Assembly (NCBI GenBank): GCA_041391665.1 | Contig: JAWKNO010000001.1 | Location: forward strand, 1,488,001-1,552,000 | Source of the DNA: Bacteroidia bacterium | Lineage (GTDB): Bacteria; Bacteroidota; Bacteroidia; J057 | Direction of reading: 5' to 3' | DNA: 64,000 nucleotides | Part shown: one piece after another, positions 43,281-53,409 of the stretch | How positions within the stretch are numbered: the first letter of the stretch is position 1 | Layout of the letters: every line of letters begins with the position of its first letter | Notes under the pieces: generated by a model | Database searches by the model: none | The model's input: only the letters and a program-made list of their open reading frames with translations | What the model was told of the DNA's origin: nothing | Program-made: the position numbers and the translations under genes

Positions 43281-45263
43281 CTACAAGTCTATATTAGCAT
43301 ATTTAGCATTGCGCTCGATAAACTCCCTTCGGGGAGCCACATCATCACCCATGAGTATGGAAAAGAGGTGATCGGCTTCTGCTGCACTTTCAATGGTTAC
43401 CCGTTGAAGCGTTCTGCGGTCAGGGTCCATCGTCGTATCCCATAGCTGGTCAGGGTTCATTTCTCCCAGACCTTTGTATCGCTGTATAGTTACCTTCGAC
43501 TCGTCACCATGGCCTAGTTCATCAATCGCTTCTTTGCGTTCAGCTTCTGTCCAGGCATATTTATGCTTTTTGCCAGCCCGTACCTGATAGAGTGGGGGAG
43601 TAGCGATAAAAACGTGTCCCCCTTCAATTAATTCTCCGAAATAGCGATAGATAAGGGTAAGGAGCAACGTGCGAATATGGCTTCCATCTATATCCGCATC
43701 GGTCATGATAATCATTTTGTGATAGCGGAGTTTTTCGAGGTTCAGGTTTTCGTCATCGCCGATGCCGGTAATACCTAAAGCGAGGATAATATTTTTGATT
43801 TCCTCATTGTCGTAGATCCGGGAAGGATGAGATTTTTCGACATTGAGGATTTTACCGCGAAGAGGAAGAATCGCCTGAAACCGACGGTCTCGGGCTTGTT
43901 TAGCGCTTCCTCCAGCGGAGTCTCCTTCCACAAGGAATAATTCACATTGTTCGGGGTTGCGGCTGGAACAGTTGGCTAGTTTGCCGGGTAGCCCGCCGCT
44001 GATGGCAGAGCTTTTTTTCTGGACAGCTTCTCTGGCTTTTTTGGCTGCATGCCGGGCTTCTGCTGCGAGAATGACCTTGGATACAATCATTTTAGCGACA
44101 GAAGGATTTTCTTCGAGATAATAAGCCAGCTGTTTGCTCACAATGGAGCTTACAATGCCTGCGACATCGGAGTTTCCGAGTTTTGTTTTGGTTTGCCCTT
44201 CAAACTGAGGTTCCTGTACTTTTACGGAAATGACTACTGTCAATCCTTCCCGGAAGTCGTCGCCGGTAATATTGAACTTGATTTTTTTCAGATGCCCTTC
44301 AGCCTCTGCGTAGTTTTTCAGCGTACGGGTAAGGGCCGTTTTAAATCCCGAAACGTGAGTACCTCCTTCGTGCGTATTGATATTGTTGACGTAGGAATGG
44401 ATATTTTCGTTGTAGGAAGAATTGTATTGAATGGCCAGCTCTACCGGCGTAGTTTGCTCGTCATCGATTCCATTAATATAAATCGGCTCACTATGCAGCG
44501 GTTGGCGATTGGAGTCGAGGTGTTTGACAAACTCTTTCAGTCCTCCTTCAGAGAAGAAGGTTTTGGAAAGATACTGCTGCCCTTCATTTTCTGGCTTTTT
44601 CAGATCTTCTTCAGAGAGTGGTTCGCGTTTGTCGACAATGGTAATGCGAATACCTTTGTTGAGGTATGCCAGCTCTCTCAGCCTGGAAGCCAGGGTATCA
44701 AACTTATATTCACTGGTAGTAAAAATGGTGTTGTCTGGCCAGAAGCGCGTTTCTGTCCCTCTTTCGGTAGTTTCTCCAATAACTCTCACCTGTGCTTTTG
44801 CCACACCCTTTTCATATTCCTGGAGATATACATTTCCGTCGCGTCTGACCCATACATGACAGTCACTGGAAAGTGCATTTACACAGGAAACCCCCACACC
44901 GTGGAGACCACCGGAAACTTTGTAGCTATTTTTATCAAATTTCCCCCCTGCACCCAATCTGGTCATGACAAGTTCCAGCGCAGAAAGGCCTTCTTTCTCA
45001 TGAATATCAACCGGAATACCCCGACCATTATCTTTTACGGAAACAGAATTATCCTCGTGAATGATCACATCAATATTTGAGCAGTGCCCGGCCATCGCCT
45101 CATCAATCGAATTGTCCACCACTTCATACACCAAATGATGCAGCCCGCGTTCCCCAATGTCTCCAATGTACATTGCGGGTCTTTTTCTCACGTGTTCAAT
45201 GCCTTCAAGAACCTGAATATTACTTGCCGAATACTCTTGAGACTGGTTTTCCAAATCACTCAT
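43281..45263 (-). CDS. gyrB: DNA gyrase subunit B
   Basis: 660-aa ATPase subunit of type II topoisomerase. GHKL ATPase blocks YEVVDNSIDEAMAG, DNGRGIPVD and SGGLHGVGVSCVNALS are intact. The transducer follows, then the TOPRIM segment with EGDSAGGSAKQAR and DADIDGSHIRTLLL; the end FIERNAKYANIDL is typical of GyrB. It could be parE, but the length and C-terminus favour gyrB. Converges on the caspase gene with a 13-bp gap. Confidence 0.92.
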   Translation of the reverse strand: MSDLENQSQEYSASNIQVLEGIEHVRKRPAMYIGDIGERGLHHLVYEVVDNSIDEAMAGHCSNIDVIIHEDNSVSVKDNGRGIPVDIHEKEGLSALELVMTRLGAGGKFDKNSYKVSGGLHGVGVSCVNALSSDCHVWVRRDGNVYLQEYEKGVAKAQVRVIGETTERGTETRFWPDNTIFTTSEYKFDTLASRLRELAYLNKGIRITIVDKREPLSEEDLKKPENEGQQYLSKTFFSEGGLKEFVKHLDSNRQPLHSEPIYINGIDDEQTTPVELAIQYNSSYNENIHSYVNNINTHEGGTHVSGFKTALTRTLKNYAEAEGHLKKIKFNITGDDFREGLTVVISVKVQEPQFEGQTKTKLGNSDVAGIVSSIVSKQLAYYLEENPSVAKMIVSKVILAAEARHAAKKAREAVQKKSSAISGGLPGKLANCSSRNPEQCELFLVEGDSAGGSAKQARDRRFQAILPLRGKILNVEKSHPSRIYDNEEIKNIILALGITGIGDDENLNLEKLRYHKMIIMTDADIDGSHIRTLLLTLIYRYFGELIEGGHVFIATPPLYQVRAGKKHKYAWTEAERKEAIDELGHGDESKVTIQRYKGLGEMNPDQLWDTTMDPDRRTLQRVTIESAAEADHLFSILMGDDVAPRREFIERNAKYANIDL

Positions 45264-45351
45264 TGACTTTGTTTTTCGGTTGTTTCTTTGGTTTAATTTT
45301 GCCTTTAAAATTACATAAAAAAGCGCATTTTTCCCATTTTAATTATGAATA

Positions 45352-45387
45352 AAAAAAGGGCAATACACACTGGAATCGCCCTTTTTT
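45352..45387 (-). terminator. Rho-independent terminator of the AsmA gene
   Basis: Stem AAAAAAGGGC/GCCCTTTTTT with a 16-nt loop, 20 nt after the minus-strand AsmA stop. Because the next minus-strand gene (gyrB) starts downstream, it separates the two units. Confidence 0.75.
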
Positions 45388-45406
45388 GAGTTATGTAAAC
45401 GAATGG

Positions 45407-48400
45407 TTAGTTTTTCTTCTTTTTGGGGAAACCAAACTTGTCCTTCAGGTCATCAAGTTTACCCTTAAGGTCCTCTCCTGCTCCTTCTCCGATCCCTTCT
45501 TTGAGCTCTTTGGCAAGCTCCTCTTTTGTTTTTCCATTGGTTACAGAATTGAGCAGACTGTCTTTTACCTGATTGGCGGTTTGGTTAACTACACTTTTCA
45601 GGCTGTCTTTAGCCTCTTTCTTAATATCACTGATCTGCGACTTGATACTGTCTTTATTCAATTGTACATCCGTACCGATTTTTTCAGAAAGTTTATCTTC
45701 AGCCAGATTTGTCAGTTGGTTGCCGACTTCGTCTCCTGTGCCGCCGCCCGCTCCGCTGATTTTGGGTGCCTCGATCGTACCGCCGAGTTTCAGATTTACA
45801 TTTACCCGCTCACTGGCTTTGATGGCTCCACCCGAAAGGTTGGAAAGTGCGGAGAAAGCTGCATTGCCAATCGCACCCGAAGGTGCATCGATCTGCACAT
45901 CGTAATCGAGATTGCCTGTAAGATTTTGTCTTCCCGATAAGGTTAACAAAATGTCCTGCACTTTCAGGTTTAGCGGACTGATTTCCAGAAATCCGTTTTC
46001 AATTTTGAATTTTCCCTGCAAATCTTTGAGGTCCATTTTTGAAAGCGCTTTAAGATTGGTCTTTTCTGCGAGGGCATTCATCGTTCCCGCATTTTCGAGC
46101 GAGCCTGTAATCACCTGGAAAAGTCCAAGGCTGTTGACATCTTCCAATACAGGCATCATATTGGGGGTCAGACGGCCTGAAATGCCAAACTCGGTATTGC
46201 AGATTCCCTGTACAAATTTCAGAACGGGTGCATATCGCTGTAAGGTAGTGAAAGAGGCAAATGCATCCTTGATCCCGAGATTCTTGATGTCCATGTAGAA
46301 GTTGTAAGTGGGGTTTTTCAGGTTGGCCGTGTTGTAAATGCCATTCATGGCTACCTGGCTCCCCAGCATTCCAAATGCTACATTTTCCATTGCCATCTCC
46401 TGATTCGCTACGACAATTCTGCCTTTGATGTTTTTCAGTGTCAGGTCATCGTAAATCACTTCCTTCATATCAGCATCAAAGACAATGTCGAGATTGTCGG
46501 GTACAGGTATTACTTCCAGTTCGCTTTCCTCTGTTCCGGTAGTGGTTGTTGTAGTTTCTTCTTCTTCCATCCACTCATTGAGGTCCATACGATTTGAGAC
46601 AAGGGTCATATTCCCTTTCAGCATTTGGTTGTCCATCAGGGCATAAGCCATGTAGTTGCTGAAATAGCCATCAACCGCATAATCACTGCTTCCGAGTTTC
46701 CCTCTCGCACCTGAAATCTCCATGCGGGCAGGGGTAAAGGTGGCCGTACCGGTTTCTACCGTTACTGCTTTGGGCAGATAATAGTCAGTGTAAACCAGAT
46801 TTTGTACCTGAACTGTGCCGCTGGTCGCCAGATTGGTATAGTTTTCTGCCTCAATATCAGAGTACTTGCCTTTGGTAGAAAACTGATCGACGATAAGTTT
46901 TCCGGTAAGGGTCATGCTGTCAATCGGGTAAATTTGCATGAGTTTTTCCAGATCAAGTTTCCCTGCTGCTTCGACCAGGTAATTGGGGTCATCGAAATTC
47001 ACAATATGGGCCTTGCCTGTGATTTGCTCTCCGTCGAGTTTGAACCGAAATTCCGGTACATCCAGCACGCCACTTGTCATGCTGCCATCGGGGTCTTTCA
47101 GCGATCCGTGGAAATTAAGCTCTGTGAGTTCGGCGGGATATTCGGCATTTTTAATATACCCTTCTGTCATATCCATTACCGCATCTACGGTTGGGAAAGT
47201 GCCTTTGGCTTCATCATAAACGCCATCTGCATTGGCATCAATTTTGAATTTTCCCCTGAGTACCGTGCCTTCAACAGGGAAAATGCTGGTAAGTTCGTCG
47301 AGGTTCAGATCGGCGGCCAGATTGCCCTTGATTTTCATTCTTTCCAGCCCGCTGATCTGCGCTTTGGCATCGATGGGGTTGCTGCCAAAATCTGCATGCA
47401 TACTGCGAAGATCTACGGATGTTTTTTCCAGATCTCCGTCGGGATTCAATATGGAAACATCCAGATTAATATTGTTGACGGGTTTGGGCAGATCGGGGTA
47501 TTGCATCATCGCGTTGGCTACTTTTAGATTAAGCCCAAAGCCCGGCATCTTTGTATCGTTATATATGCCCTTTACAAATCCGTCAAATGCCAGTTGCCCA
47601 TCGGTTTTGAGGTCTTTAAATGACTCCGAATAGACTCCCGGAACGAGCGAAAGAATACTGCGGAATGAGGTGCTGGGGGATTTGAAACTGAGATCCATAT
47701 CGATATCATCTGCCGGCATGGATACCCATCCACTGAGATTTACGGGCAGTTCGTTTACCGTAAAAAGGTTGTCCAATAAATCGATTTTAAACTCCGTCGC
47801 CGTTGACACAATCTTCATATCTGCTTTTGCATCAGCTTTTGCCTGATGGAGATATTCAATACCATCATAAATTACCGTTAGCTTTTCTGCCTGGGTGAGG
47901 GTATTGAGTTCGTAGGTTTCGAGGGTAAAATCGCCACTGCCGGAGTGATTGAGGCCAATGATTTCTGCCCGCATGGGGAAGGTCGCATCATCATAAATAA
48001 TGGTCGAATTGGTTAGCCGGTATTCTTGTAGTTTGATGACAAGGTTGGACGTGCTTTCTTCTGCCTGGGGTTCTTCGGTGGTGGTAGAATCTTCTTTGAA
48101 TATATCCCAGTTTGCGGTTCCATCTTTTAGGACAAGTGCTTTAATTTTTCCCTCGTCGAGCATGATTTTTTTGAGATTCACCTCAGAACCGGAGATGACG
48201 CTCATAATATCGACGACAAGATCAAAACTTTTTCCCTGAATGAGGGTATCCGATGCGAAGGTATCTACCCCTACTACGCCAAAATCCTGAATGGAAATTC
48301 GGGCATTGGGAAAATTGCGGATAAAAGAAAGCCCTACATCTGCGAAATAAACCTGGGCATTCAGGGACTGATCAATTTCCTCACTTACCACAGCCTTGAT

Positions 48401-48487
48401 TTTATCCTTAAAAAGGAATGGCAATGTTATTAGGGTGATTATCAGCAGAATGAGGACAATACCTGTGATTTTTAATACTTTTTTCAT
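45407..48487 (-). CDS. AsmA-family envelope protein
   Basis: 1026-aa protein anchored by one N-terminal helix (MKKVLKITGIVLILLIITLI), chosen as start at 48487 because it opens with that helix. AsmA-type features are the early GVVGVDTFASDTLIQGKSFD and the C-terminal AsmA_2-like region SGRQNLTGNLDYDVQIDAP. AsmA homologues form long repeating-groove bridges thought to carry phospholipid across the periplasm. The very end is a Lys-rich coil (DLKGKLDDLKDKFGFPKKK). Alone between gyrB and the antiporter, with its own terminator. Confidence 0.85.
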   Translation of the reverse strand: MKKVLKITGIVLILLIITLITLPFLFKDKIKAVVSEEIDQSLNAQVYFADVGLSFIRNFPNARISIQDFGVVGVDTFASDTLIQGKSFDLVVDIMSVISGSEVNLKKIMLDEGKIKALVLKDGTANWDIFKEDSTTTEEPQAEESTSNLVIKLQEYRLTNSTIIYDDATFPMRAEIIGLNHSGSGDFTLETYELNTLTQAEKLTVIYDGIEYLHQAKADAKADMKIVSTATEFKIDLLDNLFTVNELPVNLSGWVSMPADDIDMDLSFKSPSTSFRSILSLVPGVYSESFKDLKTDGQLAFDGFVKGIYNDTKMPGFGLNLKVANAMMQYPDLPKPVNNINLDVSILNPDGDLEKTSVDLRSMHADFGSNPIDAKAQISGLERMKIKGNLAADLNLDELTSIFPVEGTVLRGKFKIDANADGVYDEAKGTFPTVDAVMDMTEGYIKNAEYPAELTELNFHGSLKDPDGSMTSGVLDVPEFRFKLDGEQITGKAHIVNFDDPNYLVEAAGKLDLEKLMQIYPIDSMTLTGKLIVDQFSTKGKYSDIEAENYTNLATSGTVQVQNLVYTDYYLPKAVTVETGTATFTPARMEISGARGKLGSSDYAVDGYFSNYMAYALMDNQMLKGNMTLVSNRMDLNEWMEEEETTTTTTGTEESELEVIPVPDNLDIVFDADMKEVIYDDLTLKNIKGRIVVANQEMAMENVAFGMLGSQVAMNGIYNTANLKNPTYNFYMDIKNLGIKDAFASFTTLQRYAPVLKFVQGICNTEFGISGRLTPNMMPVLEDVNSLGLFQVITGSLENAGTMNALAEKTNLKALSKMDLKDLQGKFKIENGFLEISPLNLKVQDILLTLSGRQNLTGNLDYDVQIDAPSGAIGNAAFSALSNLSGGAIKASERVNVNLKLGGTIEAPKISGAGGGTGDEVGNQLTNLAEDKLSEKIGTDVQLNKDSIKSQISDIKKEAKDSLKSVVNQTANQVKDSLLNSVTNGKTKEELAKELKEGIGEGAGEDLKGKLDDLKDKFGFPKKKKN

Positions 48488-48638
48488 CACCTGATTATAT
48501 GTGTTTCGGATTATTCTGGGAATAGCGGAAAAGTACCCGATAAAGGTACAAATTATTACCCACAAGCGGAATAGTGTTGTGGGTTTGCTTTGCTATCATA
48601 CGTGTATAAATGCGGTCAGTTTCTGCAACGATTTCCGG

Positions 48639-50144
48639 CTAGATGCCATGGAGCAGATAAAAGAACACAAACCAGGTAAGAAAGAGTATGGGTAGAAGAA
48701 TAATGAGGCTGTAGCGAATGATATATCCAAAGAAACTCGGCATTTCTACGCCTCTTTCCTCTGCGATGGATTTGACCATAAAGTTGGGGCCATTGCCGAT
48801 ATAGGTAAGTGCGCCAAAAAATACAGCTGCTACTGAAATGGCCCGGAGATAATCTTTGGTGACCATATCTACACTTCCCGCCGCAAATGCAGCTACGTCT
48901 GCGGGATTACTTACACTCAGATCAAATTTTGCCAGGGCCGCGGACAGAAAGTTGAGGTAAGTCGGTGCATTGTCGAGCACCCCGGAGAGTGATCCGGTGA
49001 TCCAGTACATACTGTTGACGGAGAAAAAGGATTTTCCGGTTTCGCTGGCCGCAAATTCTCCAATCAGTTGAAGTGCAGGCATCATGGCAAAGAAAATGCC
49101 TGCGAAAAGGAAAATCACTTCATTGATTGGGTCGAAGGTGAATTCATTACCGCGGAGTGCCGATTTGTCGGCGAGGAAATAGCTGGCGAGACCCGCACTA
49201 AGCTGGATAACTTCCCGGAGGAAGGAGTATTTGGAACCGTGATAAGTAATTGCGGGCACCCATTCCACTACATTGGGATCAAGAAAAACGGCTCCTACAA
49301 TGATTCCCAGCCATACGAAGTTGCGTGTGCCACGCAAAATGAGTCTGCCTGAGTATAAGGATTCTACCCTGTCGAGGTCTTTTTTATTTCTCCTGTCAAA
49401 AAAGAAGAATACAATGGAGAGCAGTCCAAGAGCAAAAAGCCATTCCGGGAAAACGTGGATCAGCGTCCAGGTAAAAGGCACGCCTTTAAGAAAACCCAGA
49501 AATAAGGGCGGATCGCCGATAGGGGTAAGTGAACCACCGACATTGCTGACCATAAAAATAAAAAAGATGATATGGTAAGGTTGCAGGTGATCGCGGTTTA
49601 GTCGGATATAGGGCCTGATCAGAAGCATTGAGGCACCAGTTGTTCCGATAAAGTTAGAGAAAACAGCACCTATCAGCAGCAGCACAAGATTCGCAAAAGG
49701 GGTTCCTTCCCGGTCAATCTGAATCAGAATACCTCCTGATGCGATATACAACGGTGCCAGCAAGGCAATAAAGGAAATATATTCAGACAGTGCGTGTGTA
49801 GGCTCATGCGCACCGGGAAGCCCTACGAGGTAATAGATAAGGGTGATAAGACCCAGGCCCGGGGCAATATATTTATAGTATTTGTGCCAGAAATGCGGGA
49901 AAAAAACAGGACCCGTCGCAATCATCACCAGCAAGATGATGAAAGGAATGACTGATATTGGATTGGGTTGATGCTCCGCAGTAGAAGCATGGGCTTCGCC
50001 ATGATCTCCTTCAGGTTGTGTATCGGTCTGATGAATCTCTTCCTGATCAGCAGTATGGGGTTGTTGACCCAATACCTGCGAATAACCAAATCCAAGAGAA
50101 ATCAGGAGTAAAAAAAGTACATTTCTGACGATTCGGTTTCTCAT
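48639..50144 (-). CDS. Sodium:proton antiporter, NhaD/CitMHS type
   Basis: 501-aa transporter with a signal-peptide-like first helix, a His/Glu-rich exported stretch (about residues 28-60), and about 12 helices. Diagnostic blocks are FSNFIGTTGASMLLIRP and the repeat GGSLTPIGDPPLFLGFLKG; a C-terminal block SGVLDNAPTYLNFLSA mirrors them. NhaD members exchange Na+ or Li+ for protons. The His-rich segment might sense metal or pH. 64 nt after the dehydrogenase on the same strand. Confidence 0.85.
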   Translation of the reverse strand: MRNRIVRNVLFLLLISLGFGYSQVLGQQPHTADQEEIHQTDTQPEGDHGEAHASTAEHQPNPISVIPFIILLVMIATGPVFFPHFWHKYYKYIAPGLGLITLIYYLVGLPGAHEPTHALSEYISFIALLAPLYIASGGILIQIDREGTPFANLVLLLIGAVFSNFIGTTGASMLLIRPYIRLNRDHLQPYHIIFFIFMVSNVGGSLTPIGDPPLFLGFLKGVPFTWTLIHVFPEWLFALGLLSIVFFFFDRRNKKDLDRVESLYSGRLILRGTRNFVWLGIIVGAVFLDPNVVEWVPAITYHGSKYSFLREVIQLSAGLASYFLADKSALRGNEFTFDPINEVIFLFAGIFFAMMPALQLIGEFAASETGKSFFSVNSMYWITGSLSGVLDNAPTYLNFLSAALAKFDLSVSNPADVAAFAAGSVDMVTKDYLRAISVAAVFFGALTYIGNGPNFMVKSIAEERGVEMPSFFGYIIRYSLIILLPILFLTWFVFFYLLHGI

Positions 50145-50208
50145 AGGTAAGACATCCGGCGATTCGTCCCGAAATAACTACATATAAAAATAAGTTCCAA
50201 ATCTACAT

Positions 50209-51453
50209 TTAATCAAACTGCGTTTTAAGGATATCTTCGAGCACCCAATTCAGCGAGTTTTGCCATAATTCGCGGGGAAATGGATTTTTTTCAAAAGTTC
50301 TTTTTAATGCATTTTCAATTGTAAGCGAAATATCTTCGAAGATTTTCTCATCATTCAGCGATACATTAGGGGACATGAGATAGGCAAATGTGCGGGCCAT
50401 ACCACAATTGGCAATAAAATCAGGGATAACGGCTACCTGATTATCTGCATATAACCCGGTTTCACCCAAAAATATATCGGGATCATTGAAGGGTACATTG
50501 GCTCCGCAGGAAATTACTTCCAGTCCGTTTTCCCTCATCTGATCCAACTGGTATTTGGTGACGAGCCTGGATCCGGCAGCGGGGATAAATACTTCTGCAC
50601 CGCTCGACCAGATTGTGGTATTTATTTTTTCAAAAGGGATGACATTTTCCACTGCCAGCTTATTTCCGTCCCGGTTGAGATAGAGTTCTTTTACTTCCGG
50701 CAGGCTCAGACCTTCTTTCCGGATGATCCCGCCACTTCTGTCTATGATTCCTGTAATGCGAAATCCTTCCTTGGCCAGGGTCAGGGCTGCGGCTCCTCCT
50801 ACATTGCCAAATCCCTGCACAATTACCCGTTTTCCTTCCATGGGTATTCCCCAGATACGGTAAAAATGTATGACGGCCATTCCTACCCCAAAACCCGTTA
50901 CCATATCGGAGACTGTAATGGTTTTTTGGTCAGTCGTGGGCGCATAGTCGTTGTGGGTAACCCTTTTGCTTACACCGATTGAAAGTTGTTGGATGATGGT
51001 TTCTTTTTCTTCCGCCGAAGGTTGGATGTGACCATTGACCACTCCTTCCTGCGGGTGGCTGATCCCCAACGCTGAAGTTATGGGCATTACCTCTCCTACT
51101 TCGTCTACATTGAGGTCTCCGCCAGTTCCATAATAATATTTCAACAGCGGCCTTACCGCTTTATACCAGCGCTCAAGCACTCCTTGTTTGCGGGGATCTT
51201 CAGGATCGAAATCTATGCCCGATTTGGCGCCACCTATGGGCGGACCACATACCCTGAACTTGATTTCCATGGTTTTGGCCAGGGAAAGCACTTCATTTAG
51301 TGTGCAACCCTTGCGCATACGCGTACCACCACCGGCTGCGCCATTTCGAAGAGAATTGATCACTACCCAGCCTTTTGCTTCTGTTTCGCTGTCCTGCCAG
51401 GAAAATATAATCTCAGGGGTCTGATGTTCAAACTTCTTTAACTGATCGGTCAT
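50209..51453 (-). CDS. Glu/Leu/Phe/Val dehydrogenase family protein
   Basis: 414-aa NAD(P)-dependent amino-acid dehydrogenase. The start at 51453 (MTDQLKKFEHQTPEI) is preferred to an upstream ATG at 51510. Substrate-domain motifs are GGGTRMRKGC and PIGGAKSGIDFDP (catalytic Lys), and the cofactor loop is VIVQGFGNVGGAAAL. It interconverts amino acids and 2-oxo acids; glutamate and branched-chain specificity cannot be separated by eye. A candidate promoter (TTG-N20-CATATTTG on the minus strand, 51480-51510) lies upstream. Confidence 0.88.
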   Translation of the reverse strand: MTDQLKKFEHQTPEIIFSWQDSETEAKGWVVINSLRNGAAGGGTRMRKGCTLNEVLSLAKTMEIKFRVCGPPIGGAKSGIDFDPEDPRKQGVLERWYKAVRPLLKYYYGTGGDLNVDEVGEVMPITSALGISHPQEGVVNGHIQPSAEEKETIIQQLSIGVSKRVTHNDYAPTTDQKTITVSDMVTGFGVGMAVIHFYRIWGIPMEGKRVIVQGFGNVGGAAALTLAKEGFRITGIIDRSGGIIRKEGLSLPEVKELYLNRDGNKLAVENVIPFEKINTTIWSSGAEVFIPAAGSRLVTKYQLDQMRENGLEVISCGANVPFNDPDIFLGETGLYADNQVAVIPDFIANCGMARTFAYLMSPNVSLNDEKIFEDISLTIENALKRTFEKNPFPRELWQNSLNWVLEDILKTQFD

Positions 51454-51479
51454 AATAAAAGTCCTTTTTAATCCAACCC

Positions 51480-51510
51480 CAAATATGGGCACGCTTTCAG
51501 TGATTCGCAA
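51480..51510 (-). promoter_or_regulatory. Possible promoter of the amino-acid dehydrogenase gene
   Basis: Minus-strand TTG (51510-51508), 20 nt, then CATATTTG (51487-51480), which differs from TAnnTTTG in one base. The predicted leader is about 30 nt. Confidence 0.3.
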
Positions 51511-51582
51511 TTTATGAGAAAGAATTATTAACGATTTTTGGGATTTCTGAATTCTTCGTACATTTCCTCAAACAACCATACC

Positions 51583-52269
51583 ATGATCACACATTTAGCA
51601 CAGCTCTTTGTGGCCAATTCCTGTTACGGCTGCGAATCTCCCCTCACCATTCAGGAAAGATATATCTGCCTGAATTGCCTTTCCCAAATGCAGGAAACAC
51701 AATATCACCGTAAGATTTCGGAAAATGAACTGTACTACCGCCTGGCAGGCCGTATCCCGCTTGATGGTGCCATGAGCCTGTATTTTTTCTCCAAATCTGG
51801 CCGGCTTCAGAAAATCCTTCAGCATCTGAAATATAAAGGCGCCCCCCGCCTGGGTGTATTTCTGGGGCAGTATTATGGGTTTATGTTGCGGGGAGAAGCC
51901 TGGTTGAATGAAGTACAAGCGATTGTGCCTGTACCATTGCATCCGACCCGCCTTATTCAACGGGGATACAATCAGGCAGCACAAATAGCACAAGGGCTAA
52001 GTCTGGCGCTGGAATTGCCATTGGAGACACAGTTGCTGAGGCGAACGAGGAAAACCCTTACGCAAACCAAAAAGAGTGGCGGGAACCGCTGGGAAAATGT
52101 CTCCGGTGCATTTGAGCTAAAAAAAACACCGCCAAAGGGAATTTTATTGGTAGACGATGTGATTACCACGGGTGCAACGCTCGAAGCGTGTATTCGCGCA
52201 CTGACTCAGTCTGATTCGCCCCCTTCGAAAATATATATCGCCAGTATAGGGATGGCGCAGAAAGGATAA
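51583..52269 (+). CDS. ComF-family phosphoribosyltransferase-like protein
   Basis: 228-aa protein starting at ATG 51583. A N-terminal zinc motif Cys14/Cys17/Cys29/Cys32 (CYGC, CLNC) is followed by the double-zinc-free middle part (LQHLKYKG), VPVPLHPTRLIQRGYNQA, and a type I PRTase motif ILLVDDVITTGATLEA. ComF is linked to DNA uptake in transformable bacteria, but homologues are universal in Bacteroidota. Divergent from the dehydrogenase; abuts the convergent batA gene, with stop codons adjacent. Confidence 0.88.
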   Translation: MITHLAQLFVANSCYGCESPLTIQERYICLNCLSQMQETQYHRKISENELYYRLAGRIPLDGAMSLYFFSKSGRLQKILQHLKYKGAPRLGVFLGQYYGFMLRGEAWLNEVQAIVPVPLHPTRLIQRGYNQAAQIAQGLSLALELPLETQLLRRTRKTLTQTKKSGGNRWENVSGAFELKKTPPKGILLVDDVITTGATLEACIRALTQSDSPPSKIYIASIGMAQKG

Positions 52270-53262
52270 TTATTGTTCCAGCGGATTATAGACGAAGGTC
52301 AGCATGAGCAGAAATGAACAGGCAATGAGTACAATCGCTACCTGTACAAAAATCGGATAGTGATCCTTTACCTGGCGGAAAACATTTTCTTTAATCTCTG
52401 CTTTTTCCATGTCAGAGATTTCTTCGAATATTTCTTTCAGCCTTTCCTGATCTGTCGCTCTGAAGAATCTTCCGCCTGTATTGGCTGCCATTTGCCGGAG
52501 GGTTTCTTCGTCCAGATCCGAATTGCCGCCTTGTGCTGCGATTTGGGGCGGGGTATTGTTTTTCCCGATCCCAATACTATATATCCGGATATTAAAGCTT
52601 GCAGCGAGCCGCGATGCGGTAATGGGATCGATTTCTCCGCGGTTGTTGGCGCCATCGGTGAGCAGTACCATAATGCGCGAGGGATTTTCGCTGTCGCGCA
52701 TCCGGTTGATCGATACAGCTATCGCCTGTCCAAGCGCCGTTCCCTGCATGGGAAGGATATTGAAATTGATCCCCTCAATCATCTTGCGCAGCAGGTCGTA
52801 GTCGAGTGTCAACGGAGTGTAGCTGAGGGCGTTTTCGGCAAAAAGTACGATGCCGATCTGGTCATTTTGCCTTCCGTCAATAAAAGATATGGCGTTTTGT
52901 TTGGCGACTTCGAGCCGGTTGGGGGTAAAGTCTTTTGTTTCCATACTCCCGCTGGTGTCGAGCAGCAGCATAATATCGACGCCGGGAGACTGGTTTTCAA
53001 CGATTTCCCGGGAAGTCTGTGGGCGGGAAATCGCGACGATAATCAGGGCTATACCTATCAGTTGAAGTGCACGGGGGAGAACCCTTAAGAAGGCTAGATT
53101 TACCTTTGGGCGTTGTAGTTTGGTGGGGTCATAACTGAGGCGGATAACAAGCCGCTGTTTGCGGAAATACTGCAAATACCAGAACAGGTACATAGGGATA
53201 ATAAGAAGCAATAATAAGGCTTCCGGATTGGCAAAGTGATCTATCCCCAGCAATGATTTCAT
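52270..53262 (-). CDS. batA: VWA-domain membrane protein (BatA-like)
   Basis: 330-aa protein with N-terminal helices (about 15-30 and 65-82), a von Willebrand A domain with MIDAS DTSGSM (about residue 107) and LTDGANNRGE, and a C-terminal helix (IFVQVAIVLIACSFLLMLTF). This is the BatA architecture. BatA normally sits with moxR, DUF58 and batB-D genes; here tpx and comF flank it, so it is orphaned. The only AAA+ candidate partner in the window is at 26.6 kb. Confidence 0.82.
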   Translation of the reverse strand: MKSLLGIDHFANPEALLLLLIIPMYLFWYLQYFRKQRLVIRLSYDPTKLQRPKVNLAFLRVLPRALQLIGIALIIVAISRPQTSREIVENQSPGVDIMLLLDTSGSMETKDFTPNRLEVAKQNAISFIDGRQNDQIGIVLFAENALSYTPLTLDYDLLRKMIEGINFNILPMQGTALGQAIAVSINRMRDSENPSRIMVLLTDGANNRGEIDPITASRLAASFNIRIYSIGIGKNNTPPQIAAQGGNSDLDEETLRQMAANTGGRFFRATDQERLKEIFEEISDMEKAEIKENVFRQVKDHYPIFVQVAIVLIACSFLLMLTFVYNPLEQ

Positions 53263-53409
53263 TCAAAAAGTTTAGCCGCAGCAGTCCTGTAAATTACGCA
53301 GGATCTCCGGCGTAAAGCAAGTAGAATGCGCAGCAATTCAGACCGTTCACAAGGAAAGTAGGGCCGTACTGATGTACAGCCCACTGGAAAATCTATTTCA
53401 CTGCTGAGA

